A stretch of 64,000 nt of DNA, from the NCBI GenBank assembly GCA_900095095.1, contig FMBT01000513.1:1-64000 (forward strand). The letters run 5' to 3'. The notes beneath the pieces are model-generated. The model had not been told where the DNA came from and ran no database searches. It saw only the letters and a list, made by a program, of their open reading frames with translations. This stretch comes from Fragilariopsis cylindrus CCMP1102 (Eukaryota > Bacillariophyta > Bacillariophyceae > Bacillariales > Bacillariaceae). Every line of letters starts with the position of its first letter. Position 1 is the stretch's first letter. Shown in pieces: positions 29,876-40,233 of the stretch. Both the position numbers and the translations under genes were made by a program.

Positions 29876-31147
29876 GGATTGTTGGTTCTATGATGTATTT
29901 ATGATGTACATGTTCATGGATATTATTGTTTGGTTCATTATACTGTCTGCTTGAGCTGCAACATACACTTTGCGCTGACCAACATTAAAAAAATCTACTG
30001 TAATAGTAAGTAATTATAGATGATAAACATGAGCATGACACTGTAAATTATTTTTATTCGTAATTCGCATTATTTCAATCATGGCAAGATTAAATGTCAT
30101 AACAATCGAGCTTTACGTCCATGATTGTATTATTTATTATTTGATCCAAATTGCATGCAGTAGCAGACTTCTTGCAAGGGCCCGCGTTGATGTGCGACTC
30201 CCCAATATCGAAATCTGGGCCCAATTCTAGTCAAACAAAGAACAAGGACATAGGCATGACCAAAGTTTCAACTGTACAGTCATAGGGTAGAATCTATCAG
30301 CACTAGTAAAATGCCCTCTAACCACAGATTCGATAGCACTACTTTGCGCATCCTAGTCAAGTTACATAGGAGCTTAAGTACCTTCACTAGAGTATAGCCG
30401 AATTACCACCACCGGTCATATATAACTTGATAACTGCAGTAGTACGTAACGCAAAAAATAGAACCCTACAGTAATGCACAGAATTTAAGTAAAATATTGG
30501 GCCGTATTATTTTTTATTAAATTCATAGCGTTCAACTTGAGGTTTAGTCCCGCTTTCCTTCGCAAATTGATATCAGTTGTTGACAATTAAATACTTTGTT
30601 TAAGCTCTTTAGTGTGTTTTGGGGGTTGATTACTTTTTATATACTTCTTTATTTCATACCTTATGTAAAATCCAATAGAACTTGATTCTTTAGTAATAAG
30701 TTACGGGCACAGTAATGACTGCAGATTCTCGAAGAAGTGTAACGCAATTCGTAAAATAAAAATAGAACAATAGTGTCACAAATAGTACCTTAATATAATT
30801 ATATATATCCACCAGCCGAATGACCCTCACTATGCATGCCATGTTACAATATTATGTTACATGGTTCGCGTCGACGTTGAATAAATGAATAAAATCAAAT
30901 TCAACGGACTGAACACTAACGGTTCGCGTTTACGTCGATGATGAAAGATTAGGCTTGGCAGGTGTGTTTTATTTTGAGTAATGCGGTAAGCAATCCTTCC
31001 CAAACAGACAAATACCTCTACGTCTACATAGACGTAGACATCTAATCGATGATTTTTTCTAAATAATCGCTTTTTATTCAACTCACAATTATTTTTTCCT
31101 TTACCACGAAATAAAACAAAACATACCACTCAATACCCAAAATAAAG
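29876..31147. other. Intergenic region; duplicated locus begins ~30397
   Basis: About 1.3 kb with no supported gene. From about 30397 (GCCGAATTACCACCACCGGT) it matches the DNA upstream of the gene at 39337, including a TGGTTCGCG/TTTACGTCGATGATG motif (30860-30940) and GTCTACATAGACGTAGAC (31021-31040). Confidence 0.5.
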
Positions 31148-32145
31148 ATGCTTTCGAAACAACTTTTACTCATTCTTGCTGTGATTTTCACTATCACGAA
31201 TAATGCTGATGCTGCTAAAAAGTGCAAAGACAAGAAGAAGAATAAGTTCAGTATTGAAGATAAAGGGAGAGGAAAAAAAACATGCTCCGAATGGATCGAT
31301 GAAAAAGGACTTCTCTGTAAAAACAGTAAAAAAGTGGAAAAAAATTGTAAACTATCCTGTGGAAAGTGTACTGCATCACCTACTGAATCTCCTACGGATG
31401 CGTCCTGTGAGGATAAGGAAGGTAAATTCAAGGTTAGGGGTAAAACTACGTGTGCAAAATTAGTCGAACTTTGCCCCGGATCATGTGGAAAGTGTCCACC
31501 TACTGCTGCTCCTACTGCATCTCCTACCGATTCTCCTACTGCATCTGAACCACCTGGATCTGAATCACCTGGATCTGAATCACCTGGATCTGAATCACCT
31601 GGATCTGAATCACCTGGATCTGAATCACCTGGTACTGGTATTCCATCTATCTAGTACTGGAACCGGAGGTGGTTCTGATTCCGGAAGTAGTACTGGAACC
31701 GAAGGTGGTTCTGGAACCGGAACCGAAGGTGTTTTTTTAATCGGAACCAATTAAAGACCCCCAATCTATTCTATGTTCCTCCTTTCTATTATCAGCATCT
31801 GGATCAACGTGTAGATCAGAAACAGTATCAGAAAGGGGGTAGAAGAAAGTCAACCAAAAAATAAACAAAATGTTATACAGCACAGTACTGTAAATAGTAT
31901 AAACAAAAACCAGTCATATAATAAAATAATATCACACACATATAATAGAACAAATTCTGCTACTACTACCACGACAATACAAACGTATGCATCCTGAATG
32001 AATAGCAAACATCCTTAGCTAGCTAGATCAAACTGAGATATCTCTTTCAACATTCGCTTCTAATGCTACTGCTGAAGAAGCCCTCATAATAATAATGGAA
32101 GCGAATATAGTTGCTGCTTTTAAATAAAAACAATTTGCAGAATAT
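30397..32145 (+). repeat. Locus duplication, copy 1 (with ShKT protein B)
   Basis: Direct, diverged copy of about 38686-40545. Shared in order: GCCGAATTACCACCACCGGT upstream, the GTAGAC-rich leader, the gene itself, ACCCCCAATCTAT after the stop, ATCACACAC, GAATAGCAAACATCCTTAGC and AATGGAAGCGA at the end. The copies are about 8.3 kb apart. Confidence 0.85.
31148..31654 (+). CDS. Secreted ShKT-like/SPT protein B, shortened
   Basis: 168 residues. The signal peptide MLSKQLLLILAVIFTITNNA is nearly identical to that of the gene at 39337. A full six-cysteine ShKT-like module follows (KKCKDKKKNKFS, KKTCSEWIDEKG, LLCKN, KNCKLSCGKC). A second module keeps only four of six cysteines (SCEDKEGKF, TTCAKL, LCPGSCGKC): about 40 residues present in the paralogue are missing from its middle. 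SPT units and five copies of ESPGS end the protein. The stop at 31652 comes early: the DNA just after it, read in another frame, continues as a Gly/Ser-rich tail like the paralogue's (SSTGTGGGSDSGSSTGTEGG), so an indel appears to have cut off the original end. It lies in a locus duplicated at 38.7-40.5 kb. Confidence 0.82.
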   Translation: MLSKQLLLILAVIFTITNNADAAKKCKDKKKNKFSIEDKGRGKKTCSEWIDEKGLLCKNSKKVEKNCKLSCGKCTASPTESPTDASCEDKEGKFKVRGKTTCAKLVELCPGSCGKCPPTAAPTASPTDSPTASEPPGSESPGSESPGSESPGSESPGSESPGTGIPSI

Positions 32146-34020
32146 GTTATCCATTCTTTTAGAACTTCCAACAAATATTCATATTGCGATTGCTAGTAAC
32201 GACTTGTTGCGATGAAGAAAATAAAAATAGTATTGGCGAATGTAATAACTATGAGAACAGGCAAATGATCTAATGAAAAATAATGATGATAATAATAATA
32301 GTAGTAGTAATAAAGAGAAAGACTATTTAGATAATTGTTTACAACAATATGGTGGTGGTGAATATACAATCCATCATAAATAATATACCACTAAATAAAT
32401 TTTATGTGAATACAAGTACTTTTGGTGATAGTGCTGCGGTCGGGGATTAATTACTTCTATAGATTTCCGATAAGCTAGATCATATACCATGTTAACAAAA
32501 AGTGTACATAATGTGCAGTTCTATCACTTAACAACAGAATCATTAAAGAACATAGATGCACATTTTTTATAATATTATAGTGACCACAACAGTAAAACAA
32601 GTCAAATTATTAAGCAATCCGATTTCGATGATGATGATGATTATGATGAGGAAGAATACGAGGAAGATGACGACGAAACTAACGATGGCGATTAGTATAG
32701 CATTAGGAACAAAACTAAGGTCCTTTCTATTGTATACCTGTGCTGCTATATGTAGAGGTTTACGGATATAACCATGAACCATGGGGTACATCTTTTGCTA
32801 CTAATAGCGGCGACAGCAGCAGCAGCAGCTGCAATGATGACAATAATATAGATCCTACAGGTGACGAGCTATTATAGCTGCTACACTTATTAATGGGTAT
32901 CATCATTGTTAGCTATCTGGAGTTATGTTAACCTTGATGCAATAATATAATTATAGTAATAATTTTGTTTATCTAGCATTCTTGTAGTTTTGGACAAGTA
33001 TGCAGCAGTACAAAACCAAGACAAGAGATCCTAAAGTTAACCCTCTAACTTCATCCTCGTATATTATGAACTACTGTACTCCAACAATAATACCGCATCG
33101 AAAAATTATCGTGATCCTTCCTCCTTATAGTAAGATCCTCCTCCTCTTTCGTCGGTTTCACAACCGATGAGATTATTTCGAGCAATTCGCGCAGCAAAAT
33201 TTGCTATTGCCACAGACAATCGGATATGCTGATTATTAAGTTGGGTATAATTTCTTCGTGGCATGAATATTGAAGGGGTCCGATACATGCAATCGATGCA
33301 TTCGGAGGTTGTACACGAACGTCTTGAATGAAAGACAAGTACCCTATCTTATTCTCGTAAAACTGCTGCTGGGTTGGATTCCCGAATGCAGCTTGTAACA
33401 ACATCAGCTTGTCAATTTGGAAGGTCCTACAGGGAAGGGCATGAAACCTGCCACGTATCCTAAATTGTTGACATGGTCATTCCATCGGCATTATCACGTC
33501 ATCTAACAAAATTGCGGTTCGTAATAAAACGGCAACGCAATTCTTAAGTGAATATCTAGTAAAAGTCAGAATTCAAAAATAATCGATTGGAAAAATTAGA
33601 ATGGATTTGTGTTGGTGAGTTTAAGAGCGTTCGCCTAGCGCGCACCTCAGGACGTCACTAGAAATGGAGAATTCAAAAAAAATAATGATGAGGCTCGTCA
33701 GTCACCGATGTGGAATTAGCGAGTGGAGGTCATTATTTGATACATACCGGTATGAACTTGATAATGGAGTAGTAATAGATATAAGGTGTAAGTGAGCGTA
33801 TGGAGACTTGTAGGAGGCCTAGAATAAGAACCACACAGGCTCACCCTTTTAATTTGTTTAGTTTAGCAATACATATTCATAGACCTTTCAGCATTTAGTT
33901 AGTTTAATACTGCACGATTAGTTTGAAGAACAACAATTTGCTGCGTTTCTTTTTGTGAATAGGTATATGATTTCTACATATAGTACTACCAATAAGAAGA
34001 GAAGCAATCAAAACTGCGTT

Positions 34021-34056
34021 GTCAGTCAGTCAGTCAGTCAGTCAGTCAGTCAGTCA
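34021..34056. repeat. (GTCA)9 microsatellite
   Basis: Nine uninterrupted GTCA tetranucleotides. Confidence 0.95.
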
Positions 34057-35067
34057 AGGAGAACATACAGTGTACTAACTCCTGACTTTGTCACGTTACA
34101 GTACATTGAGATTTGAAATCGATTGGTCCATACCGTGCTTGTGGCTTTAGCGAGCTGAAGCTTTAATGATGCTAAATTAAGACAAGATTAAAAAGTAAGT
34201 ACAGTACTGTACTGTAGAATAATCTCTGCATGTACAATTGTATGTATTATTAATAATATGTATGTAGTATACATTCATTTTGTGTTGTTTTGTTTCTCTA
34301 ATTCGTCGATAACGATCATAGAGATGCAAATAATAGTAGGACAGTTCGTAGGAAGGTCTCACAACCAACCAACTATCTACATAATTTTTTGGTTCGTGGG
34401 TGGATGAATGAACGAAAACGTGTTATGTTCTTTAAATTGGCAAACTAACTCAACACAAAGCCTTCTTTAATATCCCTCTCTTTCTTCTTCTAATAGTACG
34501 CGATTCTGATCCTGATTCTAATTCTTATTCACTGGTCTCCTTCTTCTTCATCTTCGTTCAAATTAGATGAAAGTTTACATTAACAGAATTCAGCTGCACA
34601 GCTGTTACACTTTTCAGTGTTCACTTTCATTGATGTCACTGTTACACTTTTCAGTGTTCTCGTTTCAGTGTTCTCGTTTTTCATTGATCTTTTCTACACA
34701 TCGTAGCATCCATCATCAAACCTATTCTACACATCGTAGCATCCATCGTCAAATGGAAAGAATAAAGAAGAAGAGAGAAGAAGAAATTGTTTTGGTGATG
34801 GCAAATCAGGCTCGTGATTGATTCGTGATCGGGAAATAACTCATTTTCTCTTGATATTTTGCGTGAGCACCTCTTTTACTTAGCTTGACCGTCACAAACT
34901 CGATACTCCACATTGCACCTCTTTTACTTAGACAATATATTATAGCCCAGCTTAGTTCTATCTTGGTTCAATTTTTTTAAAATTTTATATACACAAATGA
35001 GGTGTCAGTACGTCTATAATACTTAAGTAATAATGAAAGCACTGACACCATTTTGTCATTTATTTCG

Positions 35068-35181
35068 ATAAAAACTACATCTCGTGTTATAACGCTAACA
35101 AAAAAATAAAAACTACATCTCGTGTTATAACGCTAACAAAAAAATAAAAACTACATCTCGTGTTATAACTCTAACAAAAAA
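35068..35181 (+). repeat. 38-bp tandem repeat, three copies
   Basis: Units start at 35068, 35106 and 35144 with ATAAAAACTACATCTCG and share GTTATAACGCTAACAAA. Two are identical and the third has one change. They lie about 175 bp before the next gene's start codon. Confidence 0.92.
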
Positions 35182-35355
35182 GAAATTTCTTCATTTCAAA
35201 AACCACACCTGACCTAATCAAATTTTGTCTGGTTACTGTGTACTGATTACTCGGATGTCAAATCATAGCAAATTAAATCTAATCTATTCATAATAATCGA
35301 TCACAGACCATTGCTGTTTTCCTCCTCCTCCTACACCGCCATCCAGAATAAAACC

Positions 35356-36629
35356 ATGGTTCACCATAGTAGTTATGAATTCAATCGTAATCCTGAAACA
35401 GAAACTGAATACAAACGTCTGATATGGTGGTCAAGACGATTACAAAAAGAATGGCGCGAAGACAATCCAAATGAAGTTTGGCTGCCATTTTTATTAAAAG
35501 CAGAACGTACCATTTATGGCGATATTAAAAAATTAGATAGTGGGGAGATTCAAAAAAGGAATCGAATGGTTAGGGATAAAATAATGCTACATCGTTTTCT
35601 TGATCTTGGATGTGGGCATCAGGGATCAGGAGAATGCCGTCACATTGCTTGTTCATTCCTTTGGGAAGGAGTACAGGCAACGTATGCTGCTTGTTTAGAA
35701 GAAACTGGGGATGAACAGGAAGCAATGAGCGTTGCTATGGCACAATTTCGAGTTTTATATGATAGAGACCATCACCTCAGTTGGGCTAAAACCAGAAATT
35801 TTGACGACCAACAAAATATTATTGCATTTATTGAAGAGGTTGTACGGTAAGTTCACGCCGTCTTTCTACTTAATTGTAGCCATTCTTCCATCTATCACAC
35901 GTGTGCTCATTTTTTTTTGGTGTATTCATTTCATTATTTTTCATTTAATTTTAGCTCAAATGCTGTTTCAACATGCTGTATGGAACATGTACGAAAAACA
36001 AAGGAATGGCTGGATAAGTTATCTGAGTGTACAATACGTGGCAAAGCGGGGCAGCCAGAAGACAAGGATGATGTTTACGCTAACATTGTCATTAGACAAG
36101 ATGATGGTATGAAACGGCAAAAGGATGTTTTATTAGACACTGAATTGCATCGTATTTCCCGTCGACCATTATCTGCGATGCCTCTGATTCAAGGTACACC
36201 ATTCGAACATTATAATGAACCTGAATGGTATCACTTATATATTTGGTACCTCCGACTTCAATATGATGTCGAATTGAACTATTCCCTCACTGATTCAGAA
36301 ACAAGAATATATGATACAGTTACCACCCCAATTTTGACAGATGTGGAGTTGACAGATTACCTACAACAGCGTTCCGACGACCTTGATAAATTTGAAGAGG
36401 AACTGATTGCTGCAAGGAAGACAAAAAGTAAGAAGTCGGGTATTATGTCTTTTTTTCTACAGCATCGATGGATCAAAAACCTCTCAAAGTGGATCAAAAA
36501 CCTCGTGCAGTCGGCAAATATCGAAGCTTTATTGAGAGGTATTCTATTAAAACAGATACGTCTTTCGATACAGAGTGTACATCTTTGAACACTAGTCTAA
36601 ATTCATCTATGGACGACAAAGATGAATGA
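35356..36629 (+). CDS. Unknown conserved-looking protein, three exons
   Basis: Exons 35356-35846 and 35955-36427 are joined across a 108-bp GTAAGT...TTTTAG intron. A third exon, 36463-36629, follows an apparent 35-bp mini-intron (GTAAGAAG...TTTCTACAG). Total 376 residues. The start is the ATG in CCATGG. No family recognised. Visible: a charged, Trp-rich N-terminus (KRLIWWSRRLQKEWRED), a Cys/His cluster (LGCGHQGSGECRHIAC) followed by SFLWEGVQATYAACLEETGD, and two adjacent Cys in STCCMEHVRKTKEWLDKL. A second Trp-rich stretch (EPEWYHLYIWYLRLQYD) resembles the first, hinting at an internal repeat. No signal peptide or membrane helix, so probably cytosolic or nuclear. If the mini-intron is retained, a different, basic C-terminus ends at 36588. 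Confidence 0.75.
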
Positions 36630-36809
36630 TTAAAAGGGAATTAAACAACTATACGTAAATAAAAGGAAGGGATACGGGGATTGGGAATGATAATATTGTA
36701 ATTTTTTTTAATAAAAAGAAATCCCTAGAAGAGTTACTTGTAATATTAATCATAAAAAAAAATGTTAGCTTTATTCTTATTCCTAATTCCTATTCTTGTG
36801 TTTCTTTCC

Positions 36810-38042
36810 TTAGGCCTGTTCGCGCAGTGACTCGTTCTTGTTCTTGTCCTCGTTACCATCGCCACCGTTAATAGTGATGATGTACTTCGTCGTATCGACG
36901 TTGTTGACGAGACCACCACCACCACCATCAATGTTATCGGTGTCATCATCATCATCTTCTCTGGCATCTAAACCTGTTGTTGTTTTTGAAGTTACTTCTT
37001 CCTCCTCCTCCTCAATCGTCGTTGTAGCCTCGGGTGTGGCGACATTGTTGTTGTTATTGTTTGCTTCATAGTCGCTACTATTGCTGTTGCTGTTGCTGGT
37101 GGTGATGGCGGCAGCGACTGAAAAAAGAGGACTAGAAAGCAGACTATTTAGCTTTTGAATAGGACTATGTCCACCACCGCGAGCACGTTGCTGTTGGGCT
37201 GTGGTACGACAAATCGTTGTTGTTGCTGTTTCTGCTTCTGTTGTCATTGTTGCCAATATCCTCAGCGTCCGTTATGTTGCTGCTGCTGGCGTTGTAGGAA
37301 GAATAGTCGTCCATTTGTTCTGAGTTTTGGTAGGCTGAAGCATCATCATCGTCGTCATTGTTGTTGTTGTTGGTGACGTTGTGGTTGTCGATGTTTTCAG
37401 CGTCCATCAGCACGTTGCTGTTATTGTAGGAAGTATACTCGTCCATGATCAACGCTTATTATGACAGATAAAATGTTCTGACATGTATGACTAAAAGACT
37501 GTCGACCTTGGGCAATGACGATCTCATCAGCTGGAATTTGAAGTGCACCATCTAGGAAAACAGCACCTTCAGCAGCTAATGTAGTTTCACCACTTTTAAT
37601 ATTATCTAATTGACTTCCATCGATACCCAAAATAAGTACAAAGTACTGGTAAAATTCGTAGATTTTCTAGATTCTTTCCAGTCATTTTACGTGCAGATAA
37701 TGGTGTCTTTTCTTTTAATATTTGTCTTCTTTGTCTATACGTAGTATATACTCTTTTTGGATTTGGATTTGAACTTTTTGTATTTGATGATATTGTATTC
37801 ATTGTTGTTGTATTATTGGCAGACACAGAAGATATTTCTTCTGAAGATGATACAATAGAATTATTATCAAAGCTATTATGACAATTATGACATAATATCT
37901 TAAACGAAACGTCATTATTATTGTCATGATCATGATCATAATAAAAATCGTTGTTATTATTACTATTATTATTATTATGTGCTTCGACTACTACTGACAT
38001 CATCGTGGATGTTGCTCTATGAGGAGGATAGGAATAGGGCAT
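36810..38042 (-). CDS. Unresolved multi-exon acidic/Asn-rich gene
   Basis: Several minus-strand frames here look coding but no single exon chain is certain. The first begins at the ATG at 38042 (MPYSYPPHRATSTMMSVVVE), is Asn/Asp/Ser-rich, and has CHNC. A second (from about 37645) reads YFVLILGIDGSQLDNIKSGE, then AAEGAVFLDGALQIPADEIV, which looks like a folded domain I do not recognise. They can be joined in phase by a 106-bp GTATAT...CCAG intron (37751-37646), or may be one frame with a single-base shift. Further down are repeated MDEYTSYNNSNVLMDAENID / MDDYSSYNASSSNITDAEDI segments and a last frame with SPIQKLNSLLSSPLF and an acidic tail. The start, strand and coding nature are reasonably supported; the internal structure is not. 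Confidence 0.4.
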
Positions 38043-39336
38043 CGTCACGTATTTCTTGTACTGCTTTTATTATCTTATCAATAAGTTCTTAACAAACAAA
38101 AAAGGTAGTTTATTTATTTATATCTTCTTTTGTTTTTCTTGTCCAATAAAAATACTACGTTACTACCGGGTAGTCTGCCTGCCAGCCTGTGTGTGTGTGT
38201 GTGTGCGTGTGCGTGTGCGTGTGCGTGTGCGTGTGCGTGTGTGTGTGTGTGTTCTTATGAGAGATAGTGGGAGATGCTCTGCTGAGATCGATTGAAGCCG
38301 TACAGTACTTCTTCGTTTGATATAATATAATATGCTGTGCAAGTACATACGCACGTTGTGAAGGATTGTAACCGATAAAGCAAGAATTTAAAATTTAAAA
38401 GAGGAGAGAATGCCGGCCACATTATTATTTGTAAGCAAGCATAACCGTTTTGTAACGAATGAATCTTTACAAAAAAATGCCGAACGACAAAAGAACAACG
38501 TGATTTCTCCGTTTATGCTAGCTGATTACACATAAATAGAGGGGGGGGGGGGACATTATTTTTCGCGCTTGATCAACAATTAATTTTCAAACAGGCACCA
38601 CTGCAATTTTTTCTTTTTCAAATCTTCTCTTTCAAATCTTCTCTTTCCTACGCATTTCGCGCTACCAGCTCATTATATTATTTATCGCCGAATTACCACC
38701 ACCGGTCAATATACAAATAAATATTCCCTCTATGTAATTATAATATAATAGAATAATAGATTTTGGAGTTAAAGAAGAAGTGTGTTGTGATGTGTGAATT
38801 TATCTAATTAGTCGAAGGATTAATATTAAGCACAAATTAATGTTTTTAATGACAGTGGAAAGGACCATGCCAAGCATATGTTACAATGATAAAGCGTTGG
38901 TCTTACATGGTTCGCCATTTGCGTCGATGATGGAAGAATAGCGCCAATAGTCTTGTTGGCATGGTTCGACATTTACGTCGATTGGAAGGGAGAAAGAATA
39001 GCGCCGATAGTCTTGGAGTTGGTCTTATACTTAAAGCGTTGGTCTTAAATGATTCGCCATTTACGTCGTTGATAAAAGAATAGCGCCGATAGTCTTGGCA
39101 TGGTTCGACATTTACGTCGGTGCTGAGTTATACAGTAAGCCACTTCACAAACGCAATCATTCCCAACCACCAACTTATGTGTGCGTAGACGTAGACGTAG
39201 ACGCGTAGTCGCGTAGTCGTCTAATCGATGTATCTTTTTTTATCATCGACTTTTTATCAATTCATCATTGCACTCACAATTCTTTTTTCCTCTAACATAC
39301 AATTCAATAAACGAAAAACATCATACCAAAACAAAG
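38043..39336. promoter_or_regulatory. Upstream region of ShKT protein C with repeated motif
   Basis: Holds a GTGC/GT microsatellite (about 38190-38252), a poly-G tract near 38541, the start of the duplicated locus (38686) and four repeats of a TGGTTCGMCATTTACGTCG ... AATAGCGCCGATAGTCTTGG unit (38878-39125), all before the gene at 39337. The leader has GTAGACGTAGACGTAGACG. The array is expanded here relative to the paralogous locus at 30.8-30.95 kb. Confidence 0.55.
38878..39125 (+). promoter_or_regulatory. Four-copy upstream motif array
   Basis: The block CATGGTTCGMCATTTACGTCG, a variable 5-20 bp, then AGAATAGCGCCGATAGTCTTGG appears about four times (near 38910, 38958, 39047, 39096). The core ACGTC is what bZIP factors bind. 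That this is a promoter array is inference from its position about 200-450 bp before the start codon. Confidence 0.5.
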
Positions 39337-40233
39337 ATGCTTTCGAAACAACTTTTACTCATTCTTGCTGTGGTTTTCACCATCACCGCGAATAATGCTG
39401 ATGCAGCTATGATTCGTGGTAGTAGTTCCATCGCTGCCGAAGAAAGTCGTGCGCTCAAAAGTAGTGGTAGTTCCATCGCTGCCGAAGAACGTCGTGCTCT
39501 GAAAGATAAAAAGTGCGAAGACAAGAAGAAGAATAGCAAGACATTCAGTATTGAAAGTAAGGGAGAGAAAAAAACATGCTCCGAATGGATCGATGAAGAA
39601 GGAGACCTCATCTGTGAAATCAATAAAACGGTGAAAAAAAATTGTGAAGCATCTTGTGGAAACTGTCCAACTACTGCTTCTCCTACCCCATCACCTACTG
39701 CAACGCCCACTGCATCGCCCACTGCAACGCCCACTGCATCACCTACGGCAGAGCCATGTGAGGATACGGAAGGTAAATTCAAGGCTATAGTTAAGGGTAA
39801 GGGTAATAAAGGACTTATCAAGGGGAAAACTACGTGTGAAGAAATTAAGAAGAATGGATTTTGTGATGAAAAGGCAAAGATTAGGGGTATAAAGGATAGG
39901 AAGAAGAAGGGAATGAATAAGAAAACGATGGTTTTATCCGAAGTTTGCCCCTTATCGTGTGGACAGTGTGGTCCTACTGAACCACCTACCGCAACGCCTA
40001 CCGCAACGCCTACTGCGTCTCCTACCGCATCTCCTACTGCATCTCCTACTGCATCTCCTACTGCGTCTCCTACCGCATCGCCTACTACATCGCCTACTAC
40101 ATCGCCTACTCCTGCTCAATCTGTTACTGGAACTAGTTCTGGAACCAGTTCTGGAAGTAGTTCTGGAAGTAGTTCTGGAAGTAGTTCTGGAAGTAGTTCT
40201 GGAAGTAGTTCTGGAAGCGGAAGTAGTTCTTGA
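39337..40233 (+). CDS. Secreted ShKT-like/SPT-repeat protein C
   Basis: 298 residues from the ATG at 39337, where the signal peptide begins (MLSKQLLLILAVVFTITANN). A duplicated 15-residue propeptide segment (SSIAAEESRALK / SSIAAEERRALK) follows. Two ShKT-like six-cysteine modules are present: one at about 56-107 (KKCEDKKKN, KTCSEWIDEEG, LICEIN, KNCEASCGNC) and one at about 145-215 (PCEDTEGKF, TTCEEIKKNGFCDEK, EVCPLSCGQC). SPT-type stalks (PTATPTASPT) separate them and follow the second. The C-terminus is about seven repeats of GSSS. It is the fullest member of the three-gene family in this window and the partner of the shortened gene at 31148. Secretion is well supported; the ligand is unknown. 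Confidence 0.9.
   Translation: MLSKQLLLILAVVFTITANNADAAMIRGSSSIAAEESRALKSSGSSIAAEERRALKDKKCEDKKKNSKTFSIESKGEKKTCSEWIDEEGDLICEINKTVKKNCEASCGNCPTTASPTPSPTATPTASPTATPTASPTAEPCEDTEGKFKAIVKGKGNKGLIKGKTTCEEIKKNGFCDEKAKIRGIKDRKKKGMNKKTMVLSEVCPLSCGQCGPTEPPTATPTATPTASPTASPTASPTASPTASPTASPTTSPTTSPTPAQSVTGTSSGTSSGSSSGSSSGSSSGSSSGSSSGSGSSS

Larger units (their letters stand above)
31655..35355. other. Long gene-poor region with short repeats
   Basis: About 3.7 kb. The first 490 bp belong to the duplicated ShKT locus. Beyond that are GAT/GCA triplet runs (32620-32650, 32815-32830), a GTCA tetranucleotide run (34021-34056), paired short repeats at 34600-34750 (TGTTACACTTTTCAGTGTTC twice; CTACACATCGTAGCATCCAT twice) and a 38-bp triplet repeat (35068-35181). 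Short overlapping minus-strand frames at 33106-33404 have protein-like composition but I could not identify them. Confidence 0.45.

Noticed and set aside
33106-33404. Overlapping short minus-strand frames with protein-like composition
   Set aside because: I could not assign them to any family, and neither has a start or splice context that makes a gene. They could be a remnant of something older.
34021-34056. GTCA run considered as a CRISPR-like or regulatory array
   Set aside because: It is a plain tetranucleotide microsatellite without spacers.
35590-36010. CxxC-like and Trp motifs suggesting an Erv/ALR sulfhydryl oxidase
   Set aside because: The cysteines are not in a CxxC with the family's FAD-binding HxxxN context, so the resemblance does not hold.
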